A stretch of 64,000 nt of DNA from Pseudomonadota bacterium (GCA_029779535.1 JAKPAG010000075.1:1-64000), one strand, 5' to 3'; shown: positions 21,248 to 31,645, numbered from the stretch's first letter. Notes: generated by a model from the letters alone, not told the origin. Made by a program: numbers and translations.

Positions 21248-21340
21248 TCCGCCGGCGCGCGGCCAGCCATTTGCCGTTCATCGATCCGCGCTTACGTCTG
21301 CCCGCCCGCCATGCTTGATGGCGCGCGAAGGAGACCGTGC

Positions 21341-21838
21341 ATGCGTTTCACCCATTGGCTGGTCACAGGATTCGCCGTCGCGGCAATCGCTTCGGCCGCC
21401 CCGGCCCAGGACGATCCGAAGACCCTGTTCGCCGCCCGCTATGCCGAGCTGCGCGCGGCGATGCAGGCCAAGGACGCCGCGGCAATCGGCAAGGTCGTAA
21501 CGCCCGATTATGCAATGACCGACATCCGCGGCGAAACCCATGACACCGCCAGCCTGGTAAAGCTGGCCGAACGGATGCAGGGCGGCGCGGCCGACCGCAC
21601 GACCGAAGCCGAAGTGCTGGCCGTGGCGGTGACAGGCCCCACGGCCCAGGTCAGCCAGAAGGTCAATACCAAGATGACCCGGGTCGGCCCGGACGGCGCG
21701 CCGCACAAGATGGAAATGATCGTGCTGACCGACGATACCTGGGTGCAGATCGACGGCGCCTGGCGGCTCAGGACCAGCATCCAGAAAGACCTGACCGTCA
21801 TGCGCGACGGCGAGGAATTCTTTCACCAGGCCAATTGA
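21341..21838 (+). CDS. Secreted SnoaL/NTF2-like (DUF4440-type) protein
   Basis: Signal peptide MRFTHWLVTGFAVAAIASAAPAQ; YAMTDIRGETHDTASLVKL and C-terminal DDTWVQIDGAWRLRTS. Confidence 0.65.
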   Translation: MRFTHWLVTGFAVAAIASAAPAQDDPKTLFAARYAELRAAMQAKDAAAIGKVVTPDYAMTDIRGETHDTASLVKLAERMQGGAADRTTEAEVLAVAVTGPTAQVSQKVNTKMTRVGPDGAPHKMEMIVLTDDTWVQIDGAWRLRTSIQKDLTVMRDGEEFFHQAN

Positions 21839-21863
21839 GAGGACGTTTTCGCGGCCTTGGCAA

Positions 21864-21896
21864 GGTGCGGGAAGAGCCGGATGGCTTTTCCGCACC
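21864..21896. terminator. Hairpin between convergent NTF2-like gene and clpX
   Basis: GGTGCGGGAAGAGCC-GGAT-GGCTTTTCCGCACC with one mismatch; intergenic; weak T-run. Confidence 0.5.
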
Positions 21897-21912
21897 GGCA
21901 TGAGGCGAAAAG

Positions 21913-23169
21913 TTAAGCGGCTTCTTCCTTGCCCTTGAGCACGCGCACGGGTTCCTTGCGGCCTTCGACCACGTCCTTGTCCACCACCACTTCGGCGATG
22001 TCCTGTTCGGTCGGGAGGTCGAACATCGTGTCGAGCAGCAGCCCTTCGACGATGGAGCGCAGGCCGCGCGCGCCGGTCTTGCGTTCGATGGCCTTCTGCG
22101 CGATCGCTTCCAGCGCCTCGTCGGTGAAGGTCAGCGTCACGTCTTCCAGCTCGAACAGCTTGGCGTACTGCTTGACCAGGGCGTTCTTCGGTTCCTTGAG
22201 GATCTTGACCAGCGCCTCGATGTCGAGGTCGTTGAGCGTCGCGATCACCGGGAGGCGGCCGACAAATTCGGGGATCAGGCCGAACTTCAGCAGGTCTTCC
22301 GGTTCCGCCTTCTGGAGCAGTTCGCCCACCCGGCGCTTGTCCGGGTCAGCCACGTGCGCGCCGAAGCCGATCGAGCGCTTCTGCAAGCGGTCGGCGATGA
22401 TCTTTTCCAGGCCGGCAAAGGCGCCGCCGCAGATGAACAGGATGTTGGTGGTGTCGACCTGCAGGAATTCCTGCTGCGGATGCTTGCGCCCGCCCTGCGG
22501 CGGCACGCTGGCCGTGGTCCCTTCCATCAGCTTGAGCAGAGCCTGCTGCACGCCTTCGCCCGACACGTCGCGGGTGATGCTGGGGTTTTCGGCCTTGCGG
22601 CTGATCTTGTCGATCTCGTCGATGTAGACGATGCCGTGCTGCGCCTTGTCGACGTTGTAGTCGCTTGCCTGGAGCAGCTTGAGGATGATGTTTTCCACGT
22701 CCTCGCCCACGTAACCGGCTTCGGTCAGCGTGGTGGCGTCGGCCATGGTGAAGGGCACGTCAAAAGTCTTGGCCAGCGTCTGGGCCAGCAGGGTCTTGCC
22801 CGAACCGGTCGGCCCGACCAGCAGGATGTTCGACTTCGACAGTTCGACGTCGCCGCCCTTGCCGCTGTGCTTCAGGCGCTTGTAGTGGTTGTGCACCGCG
22901 ACCGAGAGGACGCGCTTGGCGCGGTCCTGGCCGATGACATAGTCGTTCAGCGTTTCGAAGATGTCCTTCGGACTGGGAACGCCGCCGTCCTTCTTGCCGG
23001 CAATCCCGGCCTTGGTTTCCTCGCGAATGATGTCGTTGCACAGTTCGACGCATTCATCGCAGATGAACACGGTCGGCCCGGCAATCAGCTTGCGCACCTC
23101 ATGCTGCGACTTCCCGCAGAAGCTGCAATAAAGGGTGCTCTTCGCGTCGGATCCACTCAATTTCGTCAT
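21913..23169 (-). CDS. clpX: ATP-dependent Clp protease ATP-binding subunit ClpX
   Basis: Zn-finger [55 protein letters not shown]. Confidence 0.98.
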   Translation of the reverse strand: MTKLSGSDAKSTLYCSFCGKSQHEVRKLIAGPTVFICDECVELCNDIIREETKAGIAGKKDGGVPSPKDIFETLNDYVIGQDRAKRVLSVAVHNHYKRLKHSGKGGDVELSKSNILLVGPTGSGKTLLAQTLAKTFDVPFTMADATTLTEAGYVGEDVENIILKLLQASDYNVDKAQHGIVYIDEIDKISRKAENPSITRDVSGEGVQQALLKLMEGTTASVPPQGGRKHPQQEFLQVDTTNILFICGGAFAGLEKIIADRLQKRSIGFGAHVADPDKRRVGELLQKAEPEDLLKFGLIPEFVGRLPVIATLNDLDIEALVKILKEPKNALVKQYAKLFELEDVTLTFTDEALEAIAQKAIERKTGARGLRSIVEGLLLDTMFDLPTEQDIAEVVVDKDVVEGRKEPVRVLKGKEEAA

Positions 23170-23305
23170 GCCTGTTCCCGTTGCCCTCTTGATAGAGGGA
23201 CTCGCCGGGACTCTACCCCGGCGAGAGCAAACTTCAATCCTGCGTCATAACACGGTCAGATTGACCGCGCCTGAAGGCGCAAGGTTACCATTCCTTCAAG
23301 CCGCG

Positions 23306-23977
23306 TCAGGCCTTGGCCGCTTCGCCTTCGGCCACCGGGCGGCTTTCGAAGACCTGGTCGACCAGACCAAACGCCTTGGCTTCCTCGGCGTCGAGCCAGG
23401 TATCGCGGTCCAGCGCCAGGTCGATCTCTTCCACGGTCTTGCCGGTGTACTTGGCATAGAGCGAGTTGAGCCGCTGGCGCAGGCGCAGGATTTCACGGGC
23501 CTGGATCTCGATGTCGCTGGCCATGCCGCGCGCCCCGCCCGACGGCTGGTGGACCATGATCCGCGCCTGCGGCAGCGCGATGCGCATGCCCGGTTCACCC
23601 GCGGCAAGCAGGAAGCTGCCCATCGAGCAAGCCTGGCCGATGCACACGGTCGACACGCGCGGGCGGATGTACTGCATGGTGTCGTGGATCGCGAGACCCG
23701 CGGTCACCACCCCGCCCGGCGAGTTGATGTACATCGAGATGTCCTTGCTCGGATTCTCGCTTTCCAGGAACAGCAGCTGGGCGACAATCACCGAAGCCAT
23801 GTGGTCCTCGACCTCACCCGTCACGAAGATGATGCGTTCGCGCAGCAGGCGCGAATAGATGTCGAAGCTGCGCTCGCCCCGGCTCGACTGTTCGACGACG
23901 ACCGGAATCAGCGCCCCGGTGATCGGATCGCGGGTGAACTTGCCCTGGGAATTGGAAGAACCGAACAGGTCGAGCAT
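23306..23977 (-). CDS. clpP: ATP-dependent Clp protease proteolytic subunit
   Basis: [67 protein letters not shown]. Confidence 0.98.
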   Translation of the reverse strand: MLDLFGSSNSQGKFTRDPITGALIPVVVEQSSRGERSFDIYSRLLRERIIFVTGEVEDHMASVIVAQLLFLESENPSKDISMYINSPGGVVTAGLAIHDTMQYIRPRVSTVCIGQACSMGSFLLAAGEPGMRIALPQARIMVHQPSGGARGMASDIEIQAREILRLRQRLNSLYAKYTGKTVEEIDLALDRDTWLDAEEAKAFGLVDQVFESRPVAEGEAAKA

Positions 23978-24165
23978 GGGAATCCTCTTGAAGCTGGCCC
24001 GCCTATGTCGGCCCTGTTGCCGCGATGTTCAAGGGCATTTACCGATTGAATGATGCCGGAGCGGACATTGTAAGCCCGATTTAACCCAAGCCTGCCAACC
24101 GTCCCAAAACGCTTCCCCTGCGAAAAACCCGCAGTTTGCCAAGGTCTTGTGTTAAGCCTCTGCCG

Positions 24166-25725
24166 ATGAACGACAAACCCGCCTCATGGGCCGATCTGCT
24201 GCGGCGCGGCACCCTGCCGGGGCAGGCCGATCCGCGCCCGGCACTGCTGGCGGCGGCCCTGGCCGCGCTGGGGCTGGCCTGGGCGCTGGGCTGGGCGGCG
24301 CTGCACCGGGGGCCGTGGTACGACGAATTCTTCACCTGGTTCGTTACCCGGCCAGGCCGCCCGTTCATCGCCGCGCTGCGCGGCAGCTGGCTGGCCGATA
24401 ATCACCCCCCGCTGTTCAACGCGCTGGCCTGGGCAGGCGCGCACCTGGTCGGCACGCTGGAGCAACTGCGCCTGCTGAACCTCGCTGCGCTGGGCGCGGC
24501 GCTGGCCGGCGGCTGGGTGCTGGTGCGCCGCACGCCGCAATGGTGGACCCTGGCGGCGCTGCTGCTGGTAACACTGGCCGCGAACGAAACCCTGCTGCGC
24601 AGCGGGGCGGAACTGCGCTCGTACTTCTTCTCGCTCTGCGCGGGGGCGGTGGTATCGCTGGCCCTGGTGATCGGCTGGCTGGAAGGCCAGCTGGCCGAAC
24701 GCGGACAACGGGCGGTGCTGTGGGCGGCGCTGCTCGTGGGTTTCAACCTGCATATCCTGACCAGCGTGATCCTGGGCACCCTGGTGCTGCCTTTCGTGCT
24801 GGCCGCCTGGCTGGCGCGGCGCCGTGCGTTGCTGCGGCAGATGCTGGTCCCGGCCCTGGTGGGCGGCGCATCGTTCGTTGCCGTCGCCCTGATCCAGTTG
24901 CCTCACTGGCAGAGCAACACCGCCAGCTTCTGGATCCCCGGCGGGCTGGGCGCGGCGTGGGATGCGATCGAATATGCCGTGCTGCGGGCGGGCCTGGCCA
25001 ATCTGCTGGCACTGACAGCGGCGCTGGGCGGAGCGGCGCTGCTGGCGCGGCAAGCCCTGGCGGAGCGCCGCCTGCCGCCAACATTGCAGGCCATGCTGCT
25101 ACTCGGCGCCGGGATCACGCTGGGGGCCGCGCTGCTGATCGCGCTACACCTGCTGCGCCCGGTGGTGACGGAGCGCTTCCTGGCCGCGATGGTCCCGGCG
25201 GTGGCGCTGGGTATGGCGCTGGGCGCGGATGCCGCGCTGCGCCGCCTGCCCGCGTCGGCGGCCGCGGCTGTGCTGCTGGGCGCCTGCGCGCTCAGCCTGT
25301 GGGCGCTGGCGGGCAATGCCCGGCACACAGTGCAGCGCAATTCATGGGAAGGCAGCGCGGCGCGAATCGGCGCGCTGGTGCGCGCCTGTCCGGACAGTCC
25401 GGTGCATGTCGATCCGGCCACCTGGAACGCCTTCACCATGGCCCTGCCGCCGGCGGACAATCGGCTGGTGTTCGGCAAGGCCCATGCGCTGATGGCGCAG
25501 CGGCACGGCTTCAGGCTTGAGCCCGGCGCATCGCGCCGCATCTCGGCCACCTGCCCCACCCTGTTCTGGGCCGAGCATGACACCCGCCGCGAGTGGGACG
25601 AGGCCGCGATCCTGGCCCGCCTGCGCGCGCGGGGCTTTGCGGTGGAGCGGGTCTGGCAGAGCCGCATCGGCGATGGCTGGATCGCCGCCAACCGCCCGCT
25701 GGACGGCGGCGCGGCCACGCGTTAG
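24166..25725 (+). CDS. Multi-TM glycosyltransferase-like (GT-C/ArnT-type) membrane protein
   Basis: Many TM segments; RGPWYDEFFTWFVTRPG...SWLADNHPPLFNALAW resembles the GT-C DE...HPPL signature. Confidence 0.75.
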   Translation: MNDKPASWADLLRRGTLPGQADPRPALLAAALAALGLAWALGWAALHRGPWYDEFFTWFVTRPGRPFIAALRGSWLADNHPPLFNALAWAGAHLVGTLEQLRLLNLAALGAALAGGWVLVRRTPQWWTLAALLLVTLAANETLLRSGAELRSYFFSLCAGAVVSLALVIGWLEGQLAERGQRAVLWAALLVGFNLHILTSVILGTLVLPFVLAAWLARRRALLRQMLVPALVGGASFVAVALIQLPHWQSNTASFWIPGGLGAAWDAIEYAVLRAGLANLLALTAALGGAALLARQALAERRLPPTLQAMLLLGAGITLGAALLIALHLLRPVVTERFLAAMVPAVALGMALGADAALRRLPASAAAAVLLGACALSLWALAGNARHTVQRNSWEGSAARIGALVRACPDSPVHVDPATWNAFTMALPPADNRLVFGKAHALMAQRHGFRLEPGASRRISATCPTLFWAEHDTRREWDEAAILARLRARGFAVERVWQSRIGDGWIAANRPLDGGAATR

Positions 25726-25735
25726 CCTGCCCGTC

Positions 25736-26323
25736 ATGGCAGTGATGCAGGTTCCCCAGGGCCAGGTGCTCTTTCGCCCCGACGATGCCTGCACCGGCTT
25801 CGTGGTGGTCCACGCCGGCTCGATCAAGGTCTCGCTGACCGCCGAAAACGGGCGCGAAATCGTGCTGTACCGCGTGCGGCCGGGCGAGATCTGCCTGCAG
25901 ACCTTCGGCTGCCTGGTTGGCGGCGGGACCTATTCCGCCGAAGCCGTGGCCGAAACCCCGCTGGAACTGGAAGTGATCCCGGCGGGCGATTTCCAGGCCA
26001 GGGTCGGCAGCGATGCGGCGTTCCGCCAGCAATTGTTCAGCGCCGTCGCCGCGCGCTTTGCCGATCTGGAACGGCTGGTCGAGGACGTCGCCCTGCTCAG
26101 CGTGGCGGAACGGCTGGCGCGCGCCTTGCTGCGGCTGGCGGGCGGCAAGGCCACGGTCGACGCCACGCACGAGGCGCTGGCGACCGAGATCGGCTCGGCC
26201 CGTGCGGTGGTCAGCCGCCAGCTCGGCGCGTTCCAGCGCGATGGGCTGATCGCGATCACGCGCGGCCATATCGAACTGGTCGACCGCGCCGCGCTGGCCC
26301 ACCTCGCCCACGCCGCCGAATAA
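25736..26323 (+). CDS. Crp/Fnr family transcriptional regulator
   Basis: cNMP-like fold and C-terminal HTH ATHEALATEIGSARAVVSRQLGAFQRDGLI; preceded by VEDVALLSVAERLARALLRLA. Confidence 0.9.
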   Translation: MAVMQVPQGQVLFRPDDACTGFVVVHAGSIKVSLTAENGREIVLYRVRPGEICLQTFGCLVGGGTYSAEAVAETPLELEVIPAGDFQARVGSDAAFRQQLFSAVAARFADLERLVEDVALLSVAERLARALLRLAGGKATVDATHEALATEIGSARAVVSRQLGAFQRDGLIAITRGHIELVDRAALAHLAHAAE

Positions 26324-26335
26324 TTTCGCGCCTGT

Positions 26336-26348
26336 GTGACTAAGTCAC
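26336..26348. promoter_or_regulatory. Candidate operator GTGAC-TAA-GTCAC between crp-like gene and DUF2892 gene
   Basis: Perfect 5-bp inverted arms; a second palindrome ACAC-CT-GTGT at 26375-26384. Confidence 0.4.
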
Positions 26349-26406
26349 CGACAGTCCCCGCTGGCCGTGCGATCACACCTGTGTCGCACCCAAGGAGGAC
26401 TGTGAA

Positions 26407-26595
26407 ATGGCCCGCAACGAAGGAACCATCGACCGCGCGCTGCGCGTCATCGCCGGGATCGTGCTGATCGTGATGGCATTGCGGGGCATGTACACGCCTT
26501 GGACCTGGATCGGCGTCGTGCCGCTGCTGACCGGACTGGTCGGCATGTGCCCGCTCTATTCGGTGCTGGGCATCAACACCTGCAAGGCAGGTTGA
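26407..26595 (+). CDS. DUF2892 (YgaP-like) small inner-membrane protein
   Basis: NEGTIDRALRVIAGIVLIVMALRG...WIGVVPLLTGLVGMCPLYSVLGINTC. Confidence 0.9.
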   Translation: MARNEGTIDRALRVIAGIVLIVMALRGMYTPWTWIGVVPLLTGLVGMCPLYSVLGINTCKAG

Positions 26596-26672
26596 TCCAG
26601 ATCGCCTGACCGGCCCTTCCTGACCGGCCTGCCCCCGCTGGCCGCGACAGGGTCGCAAGTGCCGGGAAAGCG

Positions 26673-26714
26673 GAACAGCCCATGCGCAAGCCCCCACTTG
26701 CGCATGGGCTGTTC
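26673..26714. terminator. Perfect 18-bp inverted-repeat hairpin, candidate terminator after DUF2892 gene
   Basis: GAACAGCCCATGCGCAAG-CCCCCA-CTTGCGCATGGGCTGTTC followed by TT. Confidence 0.65.
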
Positions 26715-26742
26715 TTCGTTTCGCCGGCCACACAAACGACTA

Positions 26743-26768
26743 CGCCCCCCGCCTTGCGGCGGGGGGCG
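26743..26768 (-). terminator. GC-rich hairpin after trigger factor gene
   Basis: CGCCCCCCGCC-TTGC-GGCGGGGGGCG just downstream of tig (minus strand). Confidence 0.6.
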
Positions 26769-26791
26769 CGGTGCGTGGCAGCCGGTGCTGC

Positions 26792-28339
26792 TTACTTCTT
26801 GGCGGCGGCCTTCTTGGCCGGGGCCTTCTTCGCCGGAGCCTCATCGTCAGCCTTTTCGGCCTTGGGCGCGGCTTCCTTCTTGGCGGCGGGCTTCTTGGCC
26901 GGCTTGTCCTCGGCGGCAGCCTCGTCCTTGGCCTCGTCCTTCTTGGCCTCGTCCTTCTTGGCGGCCTTCTTCGGCGCGGCCTTCTTGGCGGGCTTGGCGG
27001 CTTCGGCGCCTTCCTCGGCCTCGATCGCGGCCTGGAGTTCCTCGCGGGTCACTTCGCGTTCGGTGACTTCGGCCTTGTCGAACAGGAAGTCGACGACCTT
27101 GTCTTCATACAGCGGGGCGCGCAGCTGGGCAGCGGCGAGCGGTTCCGACTGGATGTATTCGACGAAGCGCTGGCGGTCTTCCGGGCGATACTGCGAAGCG
27201 GCCTGCTGGAGCAGCATCTGCATTTCCTGCGCGGTCACTTCGACGCCGTTGGCCTGGCCGATTTCCGAAAGCAGCAGGCCAAGGCGGACGCGGCGCACGG
27301 CGATGCCGCGGTAATCGTCCTTCTCGTCCTCGATTTCCTTGAGCGCGGCGGCGGGGTCTTCCTCGCGCGCGGCTTCCTGGGTCAGCTGCTGCCAGATCTG
27401 GGCGAATTCGGCCTCGACCATGCTCGGCGGCACGTCGAAGTCATGCCCGGCGGCCAGCACGTCGAGCAGCTGGCGCTTCATCTGGGTGCGGGTGAGGCCG
27501 GCGGTTTCCTGTTCCAGCTGGCCGCGCAGCAGGCCTTTGAGCTGGTCGAGGCTTTCCAGACCCAGGCTCTTGGCGAAATCGTCGTCGATCGCGGTTTCAC
27601 CGGCAACCTTCACCGCCTTGACGGTGATGTCAAAGGTGGCGTCCTTGCCCTTGAGGTTTTCAGCCGGATAATCGGCTGGGAAGGTCACGGTGATGGTCTT
27701 TTCATCGCCCGCCTTCACGCCGACCAGCTGTTCCTCGAAGCCGGGGATGAAGCGCTGCGCGCCCAGTTCCAGCGCGGTGTCCTGGGCGCTGCCGCCTTCG
27801 AATTCCACGCCGTCGAGCTTGCCGACGAAATCGATGACCAGCTGGTCGCCGTTTTCGGCCTTCTTGCCCTTCTTGGCGTCAACAAAGCTCTTCGCGCCCG
27901 AAGCGATGCGGGCGACCTGTTCGTCCACTTCGGCGTCCGACACCGGCACGACCAGCTTTTCGAGCTTCAGCCCGTCGAGCAAGGGCACGGTCACTTCGGG
28001 GAGCACTTCCAGCTCGACCGTCAGCTGCGCGTCCTTGCCCTGGTCATAGCCTTCACCCAGGTTGACCTGCGGCTGCATCGCGGGGCGCAGCTTGTGGTCG
28101 GCCACCAGCTTGTCCATCGCTTCGCGGATCGCCGCGCTCAGCGCGTCCTGGTGCAGGGCGGCGCCGTGCATCTTCTTGACCAGGTTGGCGGGCACCTTGC
28201 CGGGACGGAAGCCGGGCATGCGCACCTGCGGCGCGATGCGGGTCACCTCGTCATCAATCCGCGCGGTGATCGTCGCCGCCGCGATCGTCACCGTGTAGGC
28301 GCGCTTCAAACCCTCGTTGCTGGTCTCGACAATCTGCAT
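26792..28339 (-). CDS. tig: Trigger factor with extended Lys/Ala-rich C-terminal tail
   Basis: MQIVETSNEGLKRAYTVTI, VRMPGFRPGKVPANLVKK, FPADYPAENLKGKDATFDITVKAV; tail KKAAPKKAAKKDEAKKDEAKDEAAAEDKPAKKPAAKK. Confidence 0.95.
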   Translation of the reverse strand: MQIVETSNEGLKRAYTVTIAAATITARIDDEVTRIAPQVRMPGFRPGKVPANLVKKMHGAALHQDALSAAIREAMDKLVADHKLRPAMQPQVNLGEGYDQGKDAQLTVELEVLPEVTVPLLDGLKLEKLVVPVSDAEVDEQVARIASGAKSFVDAKKGKKAENGDQLVIDFVGKLDGVEFEGGSAQDTALELGAQRFIPGFEEQLVGVKAGDEKTITVTFPADYPAENLKGKDATFDITVKAVKVAGETAIDDDFAKSLGLESLDQLKGLLRGQLEQETAGLTRTQMKRQLLDVLAAGHDFDVPPSMVEAEFAQIWQQLTQEAAREEDPAAALKEIEDEKDDYRGIAVRRVRLGLLLSEIGQANGVEVTAQEMQMLLQQAASQYRPEDRQRFVEYIQSEPLAAAQLRAPLYEDKVVDFLFDKAEVTEREVTREELQAAIEAEEGAEAAKPAKKAAPKKAAKKDEAKKDEAKDEAAAEDKPAKKPAAKKEAAPKAEKADDEAPAKKAPAKKAAAKK

Positions 28340-28396
28340 GACAATAGAAGCCTTCTTTGTACGCATCCGGCCGCATCGGATCGGCATCGGCGGGAC

Positions 28397-28481
28397 TGGT
28401 GCGGGCGAAGGGACTCGAACCCCCACATCTTGCGATACTGGAACCTAAATCCAGCGCGTCTACCAGTTCCGCCACGCCCGC
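28397..28481 (-). tRNA. tRNA-Leu (TAG)
   Basis: Minus strand GCGGGCGTGGCGGAACTGGTAGACGCGCTGGATTTAGGTTCCAG...GGTTCGAGTCCCTTCGCCCGCACCA, with class II long variable arm. Confidence 0.96.
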
Positions 28482-28626
28482 GGCCCGACGAAGCCCATCT
28501 CCCCCACCCCCGGAACAGAGGCAGAGACCGGAATCAAGCGCTGGCCCTTAAGGGCAGGCAAGCGAAAGGGCAAGCCACGAGGAACGGATAATTGCCGTTT
28601 CCCGACCGGCCGCCCGAACCGCCCGG

Positions 28627-30504
28627 TCAGAGCGCCAGCCAGCCCCGCACCAGCGCCAGCCAATCGGCCCGCTGCGGGCGGCTGGCGGCGGGCACCGAAA
28701 CCGGGCAATCGAGGCATTGCGCCTGGACCCCGCGCAGGGTCAGCAGCCGGGCCAGATCGCTGCCCACACGCCCGACCAGCGCCTGCTGGCGCTGCGCCAC
28801 CAGCGCGGCGAAATCGGCCGCGGGCACGCCGCTCTCGTCATCCTCGCCTCCGGTCAGCCGTTCCAGCAGCGAGGCATAGGGATTGGCGCTGCCGCCGTAA
28901 TAGGCCGGGTGCCAGGCATCCAGCTTGGCCTGCCGCGCGGCCCAGCCGATCGCATCCTCCAGCCCGCCGAACTGGTCGACCAGGCCGTTCTGGCGCGCGG
29001 TGCCGCCGTCCCATACCCGGCCCTGCCCGATCGCGTCGATCTGCTGGGGCGTGCGGCCCCGGCTTTTCGCGACCAGCGCCAGGAAGCGGCCATAGCTGCT
29101 TTCGACGCTGGTCTGGAGCATCTGTTCGACTTCCGGGGTCAGCCCGCCGATCATGTCCGGCTGGCCCGACAGCGCTGTGGTGCGCACGCCGTCGGCATGG
29201 ACGCCGTATTGCTTGAGCGTATCCTCAAACGTCGGGACCACGCTGAACACCCCGATCGAGCCGGTGATGGTCGACGGTTCGGCGAAGATCCGCTGCGCCG
29301 GAGTGCTGACCCAGTAACCGCCGCTGGCCGCAAGGTTGGCCATCGACACCGCCACCGGACGCCCCCTGGCCTTGAACCGTTCCACCGCCAGGCGAATGTC
29401 TTCGGACGCGAACACCGAGCCGCCCGGCGAATCGACCCGCAGCACCAGCGCCTTGGCGTCGTCGGCATTGGCTTCGTCGATCAGGCGGGCGATGCGCTCG
29501 CCCCCGGCGGTGCCGGGCCCCGCCTTGCCATCGACGATCTCGCCCGCAACGGTGACCACCGCGATGGCTCCGCCCGACTTGTTCTCGCCCTGCGCGGCCA
29601 GCAGTGCGGCAGGCCGCACGTGGGCGAAGGCGCCGGGGCGCTGGTCAGCGCTGTCTTCGCCGGCCACGGCCTTGACCCGTTCACCAAAGGCGGCGCGGTC
29701 ACCGATCTTGTCGACCAGCCCGGCGGCCAGCGCCGCCTTGGCGGCATCGCCGCCCGAAGCCTTGAGCCAGCCGACCGGATCGCGGGTGACCAGATCGATC
29801 TGCGCCTTTGGCCGGGCCTTGGCCACATCGGCCTTCCAGTTGTCCCACAGCGAAGCGTAAAGCGCGGTGCGCGCCTCGCGCGAGGGATCGGACAGGCCAT
29901 CGCGGATGTAGGGTTCGACCGCGTCCTTGAAGGTGCCGACCTTGAACACGTGGGCCTTGACCTTCAGCTTTTCGAGCAGCGGCCCGTAATAGAGGTTTTC
30001 GCCCCCCGGCCCGGTAACGAAGGCCCCGCCCAGCGGATCGACCCAGACTTCGCTGGCATGGGCCGCCAGCAGCAGCGAATCGTCGGTATAGGCCAGCGCC
30101 CAGGTGTAGACCGGCTTCTTCGCGGCGCGGACCGCGTCCAGTGCCTTGGCCAGTTCCAGCATGTGCACCTGCCCGCCGCCAACAAAGCGCGACAGGTCCA
30201 GCACCACCGCCTTGATCCGGCTGTCGGTGGCCGCCGCGTTGATCGCGCGGGCCACATCGCGGGCGCGGTATTCCTTCATCGGTGTATCGCCCGACAGCAC
30301 TTCGCCAAACGGATCCTGCGCCGATGGTTCTTCCACCACCACCCCGTCCAGCTTGACCAGCAGGGCGCCGTCGCGGACCAGCCCGGCGCTGGGCCGCGCG
30401 GTCAGCGCACCATAGATCGCGGCGAAGAACAGCAGCATGAACAGCAGCACCAGGCCGTCCTTGATGGCGACAAGCAGGTGCCAGACCTTGCGGGCAAAGA
30501 GCAT
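28627..30504 (-). CDS. sppA: Signal peptide peptidase SppA, 67 kDa type
   Basis: LRVDSPGGSVFASEDIRLAVERFKARGRPVAVSMANLAASGGYWVSTPAQRIFAEPSTITGSIGVF. Confidence 0.95.
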   Translation of the reverse strand: MLFARKVWHLLVAIKDGLVLLFMLLFFAAIYGALTARPSAGLVRDGALLVKLDGVVVEEPSAQDPFGEVLSGDTPMKEYRARDVARAINAAATDSRIKAVVLDLSRFVGGGQVHMLELAKALDAVRAAKKPVYTWALAYTDDSLLLAAHASEVWVDPLGGAFVTGPGGENLYYGPLLEKLKVKAHVFKVGTFKDAVEPYIRDGLSDPSREARTALYASLWDNWKADVAKARPKAQIDLVTRDPVGWLKASGGDAAKAALAAGLVDKIGDRAAFGERVKAVAGEDSADQRPGAFAHVRPAALLAAQGENKSGGAIAVVTVAGEIVDGKAGPGTAGGERIARLIDEANADDAKALVLRVDSPGGSVFASEDIRLAVERFKARGRPVAVSMANLAASGGYWVSTPAQRIFAEPSTITGSIGVFSVVPTFEDTLKQYGVHADGVRTTALSGQPDMIGGLTPEVEQMLQTSVESSYGRFLALVAKSRGRTPQQIDAIGQGRVWDGGTARQNGLVDQFGGLEDAIGWAARQAKLDAWHPAYYGGSANPYASLLERLTGGEDDESGVPAADFAALVAQRQQALVGRVGSDLARLLTLRGVQAQCLDCPVSVPAASRPQRADWLALVRGWLAL

Positions 30505-30649
30505 GCGGGTTCCTTGTAACCGTTTGCCGCAGACATAGGGCCGCACCGGTCCCTTGGCGAGTCCCGGCTCGACCAAGCGCGGTTGTCCACCGCCCAATGC
30601 CGATCCGCGCTTGAGCAAGGCGCTTGCGCTCGCTAGGGCGCTGTCTTCA

Positions 30650-31645
30650 ATGACATCGCCAGACACCAGTCACGCGGGCCGCTATCCAGCCGGTTCCGCC
30701 GCCTTCCCGCACCGTGGGCTCACGGGGCTGGCGGGCCTCGCCCCGTGGGAGATCCTCTACCTGCTGGACGAGGCGGAACAGTGGGTCGAGTTGAACCGCG
30801 GCGCGAACAAGCGCGACAACCGGCTGGCAGGGTTGACGATCATCAACGCCTTCTTCGAAAACAGCACGCGCACGCTGCTGTCGTTCGAAATCGCCGGCAA
30901 GCGGCTGGGGGCCGACGTGGTCAACATGCATGCCGCGCAGTCGAGCGTGAAGAAGGGTGAAACGCTGATCGACACGGCGATGACACTCAATTCGATGCGC
31001 GCCGATGCCATCGTCATCCGCCACGCCAGCAGCGGCGCGGTGCGGCTGATCGCCGACAAGGTCGATTGCCCGGTGCTCAACGCCGGGGATGGCCAGCACG
31101 AACACCCTACCCAGGGGCTGCTCGACGCGCTGACCATCCGCACTGCCAAGGGGCCGGAATTCGCCAAGCTGAAAGTGACGATCTGCGGCGACATCCTGCA
31201 CAGCCGCGTGGCGCGTTCCAACATCCATTGCCTGACCACGCTGGGCGCCGACGTTCACGTCTGCGCGCCCCCCGCGCTGATGCCGGCCGATATCGAGGCG
31301 CTGAAAGTCACCCCGCACTATCACTTCGACACCGCGCTGCAGGATGCCGACGTGGTGATGATGCTGCGCCTGCAGCAGGAACGGATGGAAGGGCAGTTCA
31401 TCCCCTCCCCCCGCGAATATCGCCACCTCTACGGCCTCACGCTGGACCGGCTGGCCAAGGCGAAGCCCGATGCATTGGTGATGCACCCCGGGCCGATGAA
31501 CCGGGGCGTGGAAATCGACAGCAACGTGGCGGACCTCGCCGACCGGTCGCTGATCACCCGGCAGGTGGAAATGGGCGTGGCGATCCGCATGGCCTGCCTT
31601 GAGGTATTGACCCGGAAGGCACGCGGACTGGAGGGCTGGGCATGA
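30650..31645 (+). CDS. pyrB: Aspartate carbamoyltransferase catalytic subunit
   Basis: [58 protein letters not shown]. Confidence 0.97.
   Translation: MTSPDTSHAGRYPAGSAAFPHRGLTGLAGLAPWEILYLLDEAEQWVELNRGANKRDNRLAGLTIINAFFENSTRTLLSFEIAGKRLGADVVNMHAAQSSVKKGETLIDTAMTLNSMRADAIVIRHASSGAVRLIADKVDCPVLNAGDGQHEHPTQGLLDALTIRTAKGPEFAKLKVTICGDILHSRVARSNIHCLTTLGADVHVCAPPALMPADIEALKVTPHYHFDTALQDADVVMMLRLQQERMEGQFIPSPREYRHLYGLTLDRLAKAKPDALVMHPGPMNRGVEIDSNVADLADRSLITRQVEMGVAIRMACLEVLTRKARGLEGWA

Noticed and set aside
26771-28591. 606-aa plus-strand ORF
   Set aside because: Antisense to trigger factor and running through tRNA-Leu; not coding.
28717-30519. 600-aa plus-strand ORF
   Set aside because: Antisense to sppA; shadow frame.
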